Of a stretch of 13,612 nucleotides of DNA, positions 6,790 through 13,612 are shown in pieces. The position numbers and the translations under genes are program-made. The stretch comes from Puniceicoccaceae bacterium (GTDB taxonomy: Bacteria > Verrucomicrobiota > Verrucomicrobiae > Opitutales > Coraliomargaritaceae). The stretch is from NCBI GenBank assembly GCA_902516225.1, contig CABXXS010000027.1, positions 1-13,612 on the forward strand, in the 5' to 3' direction. The stretch's first letter is position 1, and each line of letters begins with the position of its first letter. The notes beneath the pieces are model-generated. The model saw nothing but the letters and a program-made list of their open reading frames with translations, had not been told where the DNA came from and made no database searches.

Positions 6790-8040
6790 ATGAGCAACGA
6801 AATATTATCCGTATTAGAATACATGGAGAAGGAGAAAGGGATCAGCCGTCCGGATATGATCGAAGCTATCTCCACTGCCATCGCTAGTTCTGCCCAAAAG
6901 GGAGCGAGCACCGAACAAGACATCAAGGTCGAGATCGACCCAAAAACAGGCGCTCTTAAAGCGTGGAACCTTCTGAAGGTAGTGGACTCTGTAGGGGATG
7001 CCACTCTTGAGCTTCACCTAGAAAAAGCACGCCAGATAAACCCCAGTGCGCAGGTTGGTGATATTGTCGAGAAGGAATTGGATCCAGCCTACCTCGGTCG
7101 TATAGCAGCACAAACTGCTCGCCAGGCTATTATGCAACGCATTCGTCAATTCGAGAAAGATCGAATCTACGATGACTATAAAGATACGGTGGGTGACATT
7201 ATCACGGGCACTGTTCGCCGCCGAGAGCGAGGAGATTTGATGGTAGACCTAGGTAAGGCAGAAGCGATCCTTCCGCCTCGCGAACGCGTACCTGGCGAAG
7301 ACTATGCTCCTGGTGAAAGTATTCGCTGCCTACTGCTAAAGATAGAACAAACCAGCAGAGGCCCAGACATTATTCTTTCCCGCTCTAACATTAATTTCGT
7401 ACGTCGACTCTTCGAACTCGAAGTCACAGAGATTGCAGACGGCACAGTCACCATTGAGGCAATGGCCCGAGAACCTGGCTACCGAACCAAAATGGCTGTT
7501 AGTAGCAGCGACCCAAAGGTAGACCCCGTAGGTGCCTGCGTGGGCGCTCGTGGAGCTCGAGTTAAAACTATAGTTCGTGAGCTCGGAGGTGAAAAAATTG
7601 ATATCATTCGACACTACACGGACCCTCTTCAACTACTTGAAGAGGCGCTTAAGCCCGCAGTTCCGAAAAATATAAACTTAAACGAAGGCGAGCGTCGTAT
7701 CCACTTCCAAGTAGCAGAAGATGATCTTTCGATAGCGATCGGTCGCCGCGGATTTAATGCCAAACTTACTTCCCGCCTTCTCGGCTGGAAGCTTGATATC
7801 GGCAAGGAAGAGAAAGAAGCAGTTGGCTTTGATGAGAAAGTCGCCAAAGCAGTCGAAGGCCTCAATGCGATCGACGGCCTTGATCCGGAGCTTGCTTCTA
7901 GATTGGTCACAATCGGCTTTGCCAGTCCCGAAGTCTTCGAAGGTGTTACCGATGGTGATCTCATCGATGCTGGTCTTAGTCCTGAAGATGCAGCCGACGT
8001 TCTATTAAAGGTCGAGGCCTATTTTCAAAAGAACGCATAA
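6790..8040 (+). CDS. nusA: Transcription termination/antitermination factor NusA
   Basis: NusA binds RNA polymerase and nascent RNA, enhances pausing and intrinsic termination, and joins antitermination complexes on rRNA operons. The 416-residue product has an N-terminal polymerase-binding domain (about 1-128), an S1 domain (about 132-197, starting VGDIITGTV), KH1 with [11 protein letters not shown] from residue 248, and KH2 with the AIGRRG loop near 316-321. After KH2 there is one short helical repeat (about 355-413) in place of the two acidic repeats of the Escherichia coli protein. It starts the nusA-infB-rbfA-nrnA cluster; the usual upstream neighbour rimP is absent here. A terminator hairpin sits just upstream of the start, so attenuation is plausible. 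The start is preceded by a U-rich leader rather than a Shine-Dalgarno motif. Confidence 0.97.
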   Translation: MSNEILSVLEYMEKEKGISRPDMIEAISTAIASSAQKGASTEQDIKVEIDPKTGALKAWNLLKVVDSVGDATLELHLEKARQINPSAQVGDIVEKELDPAYLGRIAAQTARQAIMQRIRQFEKDRIYDDYKDTVGDIITGTVRRRERGDLMVDLGKAEAILPPRERVPGEDYAPGESIRCLLLKIEQTSRGPDIILSRSNINFVRRLFELEVTEIADGTVTIEAMAREPGYRTKMAVSSSDPKVDPVGACVGARGARVKTIVRELGGEKIDIIRHYTDPLQLLEEALKPAVPKNINLNEGERRIHFQVAEDDLSIAIGRRGFNAKLTSRLLGWKLDIGKEEKEAVGFDEKVAKAVEGLNAIDGLDPELASRLVTIGFASPEVFEGVTDGDLIDAGLSPEDAADVLLKVEAYFQKNA

Positions 8041-8094
8041 ACGCCAGATTCTAGTGCTCACCCGAAATATCCAGCCTTATTAAAAAACTCACTT

Positions 8095-10377
8095 ATGAGT
8101 GTCCGCTTACATCAACTTTCCAAAGAAATTAAAATGGAAAACAAGGAGCTTATCGAGCTCCTTAAAAGTCGTGGCTTCGAGGTGAAAAGTGCTTCCAGCA
8201 CAATTGATAATATCTCTGCTGAAGCACTGCGCGAGGAATTTGCACCTTCAGTTCCGACGCCTGAGTTTAGCGAGGCGGAGGAAACCCCTAAAGTTGAGCC
8301 CAGCTCCCCAAAAATTCCAGAGGGAATCTTTGTAAAGTCGGCAGGCGACATTGAGCGTGAACGCATGGATAAAGCAGTCGCTGACGGGGCAAATGAGCCC
8401 AATGCAGCTCCCAAAGTGCCGAAATCAGACTCCGCTACCACTCCAGGCTTAGCCCCAAAACCTCCTACTCCACCTGCGCCACCTAAATCCCCGCAGATAG
8501 AGAAGTTAGATAATAGCGTAAGCGACTCAGACGAGCAGAAAGAAGAGCCATCCGATACACAAGCTACGGAGTCCGAAGAGACAAAAAAGATCCACGTTAA
8601 GCCACCGATTGTTGTGCGCGACTTTGCGGGCGAACTTGGCCTTAAGCCTTTCAAGCTGATCTCAGAACTTATGGAAGTAGGCATTTTCGCTTCGATGAAT
8701 CAAACCATTGAGGAAAGCGTAGCTACCCAGCTAGCTAATAGGCATGGCTTTGAGCTAGAGATCCACCATAGAGGGGAGCAGAGCGAGGGTAGCGGCTCAA
8801 AGAAACCCAAGATAGAAGAGCCCAACGATGACGATCCAAAATTTCTGGAGCCGCGGGCCCCAGTGGTTTGCATACTAGGCCATGTAGACCACGGGAAAAC
8901 TACCCTCTTAGATACAATACGTAAGTCCAATGTTAGCGGGGCGGAAGCTGGTGGCATTACCCAGCATATTGGAGCCTACCAGATCGAACATAATAACCAA
9001 AAAATTTCGTTTATTGATACTCCAGGTCACGCTGCATTCTCGAATATGCGCGAGCGTGGAGCCAACGTCACAGACATCTCCATTCTTGTGGTTGCCGCGG
9101 ACGATGCCTTCAAACCGCAAACAGATGAAGCGCTAAAATTCGCTAAAGGAGCCAATAATGCCATCGTGGTAGCAATTAATAAGATAGATGCTAAAGGTGC
9201 TAACGTAGATCGCGTAAAACAGCAGATGCAAGAAAAAGGCATAGCTCCAGAAGACTATGGCGGTGAAACTATTGCTGTGGAAGTCTCGGCGCTTAAGGGC
9301 ACAAATATAGACTCGCTGCTTGATATGATTTTACTACAGGCAGAAGTCCTTGAACTGAAGGCAAACCCCAGCTGCCCTGCATCCGGCACAATCATCGAAT
9401 CGCAAATCGAGCAAGGGCGCGGAACCACCGCGACTGTGATCGTTGAACGAGGTACGCTCAAGCAAGGGGATGCTTTGCTTTGCGGGGAAGTGTACTGCAA
9501 GGTCAAAACTATGACCGATGCGGATGGCAATACGCATAAATCTGCAGCTCCTGCGATGCCAGTTAAAGTAACGGGTTGGTCTGGCGTACCCTCTTCTGGT
9601 AACAAATTTACTACTGAAAAAAATGAGAGAAGTGCAAAGCGTGAAGCCGAAGAAAGCGCTCAAGTTCGCAAAATGTCTGAGGCCAATGAATCGAGCGATA
9701 AAAACGCTTCGGCTGAAGCAACTACTGTAGAAGATCTCTTTGCTGCAATAGAGAATCAGCGGAAAAAATGCTTACGAGTCATCGTTAAGTCCGATGTTCA
9801 CGGATCGACCGAAGCGTTAGTCCAGGCACTAGAAGAAATAAAAAGTGATAAAATTGATCTCGAAGTCATCAGCAAAGGGGTAGGCCACATTTCCAAAAAT
9901 GATGTTACTCTCGCTAGTGCGGGCGGTGCGACCATTGTCGGTTTTAATGTTAAGCTAGATAACGGAGTACAAAGTCTCGCAAAGCATCATGATATAAAGA
10001 TCGTTCAGCATGCGATAATCTATGAACTCATAGATCAAGTGAAGGAAGCTATGGCCGATCTACTAGAGGCAGAGTATACGGAGACGAAAATCGGTCGTGC
10101 CGAAATTCGCCAGATATTCTCTATGGGCAAGGGTCGCAACATAGCCGGTTGTATGGTGACCGAAGGTGTTATCCAGCGCAACTGCATCGCTCGCCTAATG
10201 AGGAACAGCGAACTCGTTCACGAAAGTAAAATAGAAACACTCAAACGCTTCAAAGACGATGCCAAAGAAGTGCGCGCTGGATATGAATGTGGTATTAATG
10301 TTGAGGGCTGCGATGACTTCCAAGAAGGAGATACTATCGAGTGTTACGCCGTTGAAGAGCAACGGGCTTCACTTTAA
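8095..10377 (+). CDS. infB: Translation initiation factor IF-2
   Basis: IF-2 is the GTPase that brings initiator tRNA to the 30S subunit and promotes subunit joining. The product has 760 residues. The N-terminus ([12 protein letters not shown], then [15 protein letters not shown]) is the small IF2_N domain. It is followed by a Pro/Ser/Glu-rich, low-complexity linker (about 50-160) and a second IF2_N-like segment ([20 protein letters not shown]). The G domain shows GHVDHGKT (262-269), GGIT (286-289), DTPGH (308-312), NKID (362-365) and SALKG (398-402). Domain II, domain III ([14 protein letters not shown]) and C-terminal domain IV ([15 protein letters not shown]) follow. It begins 54 bases after nusA and is probably co-transcribed. 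No Shine-Dalgarno motif is visible. ATG 8095 is chosen because the family's conserved N-terminus begins exactly there. Confidence 0.98.
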   Translation: MSVRLHQLSKEIKMENKELIELLKSRGFEVKSASSTIDNISAEALREEFAPSVPTPEFSEAEETPKVEPSSPKIPEGIFVKSAGDIERERMDKAVADGANEPNAAPKVPKSDSATTPGLAPKPPTPPAPPKSPQIEKLDNSVSDSDEQKEEPSDTQATESEETKKIHVKPPIVVRDFAGELGLKPFKLISELMEVGIFASMNQTIEESVATQLANRHGFELEIHHRGEQSEGSGSKKPKIEEPNDDDPKFLEPRAPVVCILGHVDHGKTTLLDTIRKSNVSGAEAGGITQHIGAYQIEHNNQKISFIDTPGHAAFSNMRERGANVTDISILVVAADDAFKPQTDEALKFAKGANNAIVVAINKIDAKGANVDRVKQQMQEKGIAPEDYGGETIAVEVSALKGTNIDSLLDMILLQAEVLELKANPSCPASGTIIESQIEQGRGTTATVIVERGTLKQGDALLCGEVYCKVKTMTDADGNTHKSAAPAMPVKVTGWSGVPSSGNKFTTEKNERSAKREAEESAQVRKMSEANESSDKNASAEATTVEDLFAAIENQRKKCLRVIVKSDVHGSTEALVQALEEIKSDKIDLEVISKGVGHISKNDVTLASAGGATIVGFNVKLDNGVQSLAKHHDIKIVQHAIIYELIDQVKEAMADLLEAEYTETKIGRAEIRQIFSMGKGRNIAGCMVTEGVIQRNCIARLMRNSELVHESKIETLKRFKDDAKEVRAGYECGINVEGCDDFQEGDTIECYAVEEQRASL

Positions 10378-10459
10378 CGCCAATTTGACACAATTATTCT
10401 GCCCTAATAAATCTCTTGCGCAGCAATAAATTACGCATTCAAACAGTTGTTGTCCCGCC

Positions 10460-10810
10460 ATGTCACAACGTATCACCCGTATAAACGAGTTGCTCCGCCG
10501 AGAGGTAAGCGAACAAATGCGCCGATACTATCGTGCGGAAGCCGCGGCTATCACCATCAGTGAGGTCGACTGCTCCGCAGATCTGCGTAACGCTCGCATT
10601 TATTACTCCGTCTTAGGGGACGAGGAGCAAATAGAAGCGTCCAAGAGGCTATTTTACAAAATAGGGAAAGATATCCGCCAGCGAGTGAGCAAGCAGGTAA
10701 TTTTAAAATATTTCCCCAGATTCACTTTTAGCTATGATCCGTCACTAGAGCGTGGCGCTGAGATCAATGAAATCCTCGATCAACTAGACGAAGTAAATGG
10801 CGAAGAGTAA
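10460..10810 (+). CDS. rbfA: 30S ribosome-binding factor RbfA
   Basis: RbfA is a single KH-domain factor that binds the 30S subunit near the 5' helix of 16S rRNA and aids late maturation, notably in the cold. The 116-residue product matches in length. It has the expected N-terminal helix ([17 protein letters not shown]), the [23 protein letters not shown] core strand-helix region and the C-terminal [17 protein letters not shown] motif. It follows infB by 82 bases, the classical order. Its 3' end overlaps the nrnA start by 14 bases, so the two are translationally linked. The 20 bases before the ATG contain no Shine-Dalgarno motif. Confidence 0.96.
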   Translation: MSQRITRINELLRREVSEQMRRYYRAEAAAITISEVDCSADLRNARIYYSVLGDEEQIEASKRLFYKIGKDIRQRVSKQVILKYFPRFTFSYDPSLERGAEINEILDQLDEVNGEE

Positions 10811-11795
10811 ATTATTTCCAGCACAGAGCGACTGCTTCGCCAAGGTCATTGATTCATTTAAAGGCCAAAAAGTAGCAGTGCTTGGCCACCAGCGTCCTGA
10901 CGGAGATTGTATCGGTTCAACCGTCGCTCTGGTCCGGATGTTAAGAAGTCTAGGCATCGATAGCATAGGACTAAACCGCGACGCCACTCCTGCCACACTC
11001 AGCGCCTTTGTTGGGGATACTCCGATGGCACTGGCTGAAGACTTTTCACCTTCTGGGCACGTAGCTTTTTCCGTAGACTGCGCCGATTTCAAGCGCGTTG
11101 GTAGCTGCCTTAACGAGCTTTTTCCTAAAGTTGGGCTCAACGTCGATCACCATATCTCGAATAAGTTATATGGCACAGAGAACCTGGTCATCGCTACGGC
11201 CGCCGCCACAGCTGAAATTCTTGCCGGATTCTTTTTTGACAACGAGTACCCGCTCGACGCTATAACCGCTCAAGCGCTCTATGTCGGGATCGCGACTGAC
11301 ACTGGACAATTCCGATTTCCTTCGACCACACCGAATGCCTTTGAAATCGCACGCCGCCTCTGCGAGTACGGAGCAAATCCATCCGCTGCAGCCCACGAGC
11401 TATACGAAAAAGAGAGTTTCGCTAAAATTCAGCTTCTCCAAAATTTCCTGGATTCACTGACCATAGACTTCGAAGGCCTCGTCTGCATCGGACTAATTGA
11501 GGAAGGTGCCTATAAAGCCACCGGCGCGACAATCGAAGACTCTGAGGGACTCGTCGATTATGCTCGCGCAATCGATGGGGTTGAAATCGGCGTAATGCTC
11601 GAAGAGCGAAGCGGCTCGCTTAAAGGCAGCCTCCGAGCAAAAGATCCTAAGTTCCGCGTCGATCAAATAGCCAAGCAATTTGGTGGCGGTGGACATGCAT
11701 GCGCTGCTGGGCTCAATGTAGAGGACAGCTCCATCGAGGAATTCCTCCCTTTGCTACGTGCTGCAATAGGCAAGCGCCTTAAAGAGATCGTTTAA
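10797..11795 (+). CDS. nrnA: DHH-family phosphoesterase, oligoribonuclease/pAp phosphatase NrnA-like
   Basis: NrnA-type enzymes degrade 2-5-nt RNA or pGpG fragments and can dephosphorylate 3'-phosphoadenosine 5'-phosphate. The 332-residue product has the DHH-domain metal ligands: His31, Asp35 and Asp37 (HQRPDGD), Asp94 (SVDCAD), the DHH triad at 117-119 and Asp168 (ATDTGQ). The C-terminal DHHA1 substrate-binding domain ends with GGGGHA at 296-301. Length and motif spacing fit a full, active enzyme. The ATG at 10797 lies inside the end of rbfA, a common neighbour. Which substrate is used cannot be read from sequence. The gene is convergent with exbD across a 76-base gap, where I see no strong terminator. 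Confidence 0.93.
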   Translation: MAKSKLFPAQSDCFAKVIDSFKGQKVAVLGHQRPDGDCIGSTVALVRMLRSLGIDSIGLNRDATPATLSAFVGDTPMALAEDFSPSGHVAFSVDCADFKRVGSCLNELFPKVGLNVDHHISNKLYGTENLVIATAAATAEILAGFFFDNEYPLDAITAQALYVGIATDTGQFRFPSTTPNAFEIARRLCEYGANPSAAAHELYEKESFAKIQLLQNFLDSLTIDFEGLVCIGLIEEGAYKATGATIEDSEGLVDYARAIDGVEIGVMLEERSGSLKGSLRAKDPKFRVDQIAKQFGGGGHACAAGLNVEDSSIEEFLPLLRAAIGKRLKEIV

Positions 11796-11871
11796 TAACA
11801 GATCTACTTTATCGAAAAGCCAAAGATAGGGTAAGTTTGATTATTAGCGCTGTGGCTAGATCCTCTTGTTA

Positions 11872-12306
11872 CTACTCGAGTGAAAAATTTACTCCTGTAA
11901 TACCAGCAGCTGATACGGCGTCCATTACCCTAATTATGATCCTGTGCTGAGTCTTAGGGCTAGGAGCTATAGTGACCTGAGTAGTAGTTTTATTCGCCTC
12001 ACTGGCTTCCTTTAGGCGCGAGAGCATTCCTTCTAACTCCAACAAACGAGTGGCTGCAGGACTATCGTAGGCATATTCGTTCACGCTAACTTGGCCCTTC
12101 TCGCTAATTTCAATAATTTGCTCGTCGGGAAGTTCGAGAGGCTCGTCCTGCTCGATGGTTCCAGGAAGCTCAAAGGATATATCGGCTTCTTGGCGCTCTA
12201 AAGAAGAGGTCACCATAAAGTAAATTAAAAGCAGAAAAACCGCATCGATCAGAGGCGCGATGGGAATTTGAGGCTTGGCTTGAGCTTGTTTTTTTCGGCG
12301 TCTCAT
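11872..12306 (-). CDS. exbD: ExbD/TolR-family biopolymer transport protein (second copy)
   Basis: ExbD/TolR proteins sit with ExbB/TolQ/MotA-like channels in the inner membrane and use the proton gradient to drive work in the envelope. The 144-residue product has a basic cytoplasmic N-terminus (MRRRKKQAQAK) and one transmembrane helix (about 16-37). Asp21 within PLIDAVFLLLIYFMV corresponds to the essential proton-carrying Asp of the family. A periplasmic domain of about 100 residues with a typical late segment (HRIIIRVMDAVSAAGI) follows. Its ATG overlaps the stop of the upstream exbD by four bases, so the two are translationally coupled. It is the last gene of the VWA-exbD-exbD unit. Its periplasmic part is unlike that of its neighbour, so it is not a recent duplicate and the two may have separate roles. 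Confidence 0.9.
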   Translation of the reverse strand: MRRRKKQAQAKPQIPIAPLIDAVFLLLIYFMVTSSLERQEADISFELPGTIEQDEPLELPDEQIIEISEKGQVSVNEYAYDSPAATRLLELEGMLSRLKEASEANKTTTQVTIAPSPKTQHRIIIRVMDAVSAAGITGVNFSLE

Positions 12307-12716
12307 CGGGCTTCGTAAGTGGCGTAGATAATCTCATAGGCCCCGGCTTGCGCCGCTGCCTTAAGAAGCTTTTGGACCGCCGCGTATTCGGTAGCTTGGT
12401 CTGCGCGGACTTGAACGCGGAGCTCAGGATCGGCAGCGAGGCGTACTTTTATCGCAGCACTAAGTGCTTCCAAACTGTGAGGCTCGTCGCCTATATAGTA
12501 AAGACCATCGGCATCGACAGACAGGATTCCCCGACCACTCGCATCTTCTGGAATTTTACTTTCCTGCGATTCGGGGAGATCCAGTTCGACCTGCCGCTGG
12601 CTTTTAGCTACCGAGGCTACCGTCATAAAAAAGACCAGCAATAGAAAGACCATGTCAATCATCGGAGCCATCTGAAAATCTTCTGGCTCTTGGTTTCTAC
12701 GTCGGAGTTTTTTCAT
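12303..12716 (-). CDS. exbD: ExbD/TolR-family biopolymer transport protein (first copy)
   Basis: The 137-residue product has a short basic N-terminus, a single transmembrane helix (about 17-38) with the conserved Asp21 in PMIDMVFLLLVFFMT, and a periplasmic domain ending in a family-typical segment (VRADQATEYAAVQKLL, then AQAGAYEI). This C-terminal ATEYAAV and AAQAGA pattern is closer to classical ExbD/TolR than that of the second copy. It begins nine bases after the VWA gene and overlaps the next exbD by four bases, so all three genes are very probably one transcript. An ExbB/TolQ-like channel gene is expected just upstream, beyond the window edge, but is not seen. The cargo or energised partner is unknown. 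The start has no Shine-Dalgarno motif. Confidence 0.92.
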   Translation of the reverse strand: MKKLRRRNQEPEDFQMAPMIDMVFLLLVFFMTVASVAKSQRQVELDLPESQESKIPEDASGRGILSVDADGLYYIGDEPHSLEALSAAIKVRLAADPELRVQVRADQATEYAAVQKLLKAAAQAGAYEIIYATYEAR

Positions 12717-12725
12717 TAGCTATTA

Positions 12726-13612
12726 TCAATTTTCAATTTTACGATATTCGCCACCGTTACGGCTTGCGATGCTTCGCATTCCAGAGCCGATGTAACGCTC
12801 GGAACCACTCGGATCAGGAAAATGGATAGAATGAATACGGGCGTCCTCGGGTAGATCTTTTTGAAGAAGCCGTATGAATCTATGGGCCTCATTAAGAGGA
12901 ATAGCCCTACCTTTGCCTTTTGCTCCATCAGAGAGGTAACCGCCGTCAGAAATAAGGAATATGACATCCGGCTGCATCTGAAAAGCAAAGTTAAGAATAG
13001 TAAGGAGGCCGTTGTCATGTCCAGCGACAGAAGGGCCTTTATTCCAACCGGCAGCACTCGTTCCATTTGTTCGAAATTTAGCCTTAAGGTACTCTTGGGC
13101 TTTTTCTTTATTATCGATTGTCGCTGGAATTAAGTGCTCTTGAAAGGGGTCGTAATTACGTGCATGTTGTATAAAGCCGAAGAGTGTATTTGAATTTAAA
13201 CTTTCTATTAAGCGCATGGCCTCATCACGAATCGCTTCCATGCTTGACCCTGCAGTTTCAACGCTCCTTTTCACTGTGCTAGATATGTCCATAATGATTA
13301 CGAAGCGTGCGGCCTCTTCAGTTATTCCCAAAAAGGAAACACTTGATGCCTGCGAACTAAGTGCTCCAAGCGCTCCCATAAGCCCTGACTGACCAAAGAG
13401 CGAATCGGCCTCCGTCGCTATGGATTCATTCTCTACAGGCGTAAATTCAACACCTGGAACATCGGGTATTGGGGGCGCATTAGCTAAAAGGCTTTCTGTG
13501 CTAAGCGCTGGAATAGTAGACGGTGTAGCTGCTGCATTCTGAAATTCCGAGACAGCCATCTGGTGCTCTAGTTCACGCTGGGGCAGGTAGATTGTTTTGG
13601 GCGCGGAAAAAA
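12726..13612 (-). CDS. von Willebrand factor type A domain protein (5' truncated by window edge)
   Basis: The reading frame runs off the window edge with no stop, so the visible product (about 295 residues) lacks its N-terminus. The first Met in view (13559) is probably internal, because coding-like sequence (PKTIYLPQRELEHQ) precedes it. The visible N-terminal part is a low-complexity linker rich in Ala, Pro, Ser and Glu. A VWA domain follows, opening with FVIIMDISST (metal-site motif 13275-13289, a DxSxT variant of the usual DxSxS). It continues through TNGTSAAG and the second acidic motif FLISDGG (SDG at 12942-12950). VWA domains bind ligands or partners through this divalent-metal site. 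Nine bases separate it from exbD, which suggests it works with the proton-driven ExbD complex. Its substrate and location are not known; a membrane anchor upstream is plausible but unseen. Confidence 0.8.
   Translation of the reverse strand, partial: FSAPKTIYLPQRELEHQMAVSEFQNAAATPSTIPALSTESLLANAPPIPDVPGVEFTPVENESIATEADSLFGQSGLMGALGALSSQASSVSFLGITEEAARFVIIMDISSTVKRSVETAGSSMEAIRDEAMRLIESLNSNTLFGFIQHARNYDPFQEHLIPATIDNKEKAQEYLKAKFRTNGTSAAGWNKGPSVAGHDNGLLTILNFAFQMQPDVIFLISDGGYLSDGAKGKGRAIPLNEAHRFIRLLQKDLPEDARIHSIHFPDPSGSERYIGSGMRSIASRNGGEYRKIEN

Noticed and set aside
8112..8684. 190-residue minus-strand open frame opposite infB
   Set aside because: It mirrors the Pro/Ser/Glu-rich IF-2 linker on the opposite strand, has a low-complexity Ser-rich composition and shows no domain. 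It is a shadow of the real gene.

Overview
The window is a gene-dense bacterial chromosomal segment: about ten kilobases of informational and cofactor housekeeping genes, then the start of an envelope-energy operon. The translation-initiation factor N-terminus (IF-2 beginning [12 protein letters not shown]), the pairing of a von Willebrand A protein with two ExbD proteins, and the near absence of Shine-Dalgarno motifs suggest a Verrucomicrobiota-type (PVC group) organism. That placement is inference, not proof. No mobile element, CRISPR array, rRNA or tRNA is visible.

Layout. 1-3141 (+): the 3' part of mnmE and the whole of mnmG, overlapping by 4 bases; their products form the enzyme that modifies the U34 wobble base of certain tRNAs. 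3203-4480 (-): a lone pilC/gspF inner-membrane platform gene. 4746-5285 (+): a Nudix hydrolase of the Idi/YfcD-like type. 5321-6514 (-): queC then queD, two steps of 7-deazaguanine (queuosine) synthesis. 6790-11795 (+): nusA, infB, rbfA, nrnA, the conserved transcription/translation cluster without rimP next to it. 11872-13612 (-): a VWA-domain protein (cut by the window edge) followed by two exbD genes.

The most striking feature is not a gene. Inside mnmG, an in-frame insertion of roughly 35 codons carries two perfect 16-bp palindromes, TGTTCCACGTGGAACA, 51 bp apart. They match the bacterial chromosomal partition site parS, the ParB binding site. Read as protein they give the repeated peptide FHVEH. 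The tRNA-modification gene therefore seems to double as a centromere-like element, and the window probably lies in the origin-proximal domain.

A second regulatory feature is an intrinsic terminator hairpin with a U-rich tract between the likely nusA promoter and the nusA start codon. It could be an attenuator by which NusA limits its own synthesis. Finally, none of the eleven gene starts inside the window has a recognisable Shine-Dalgarno motif.
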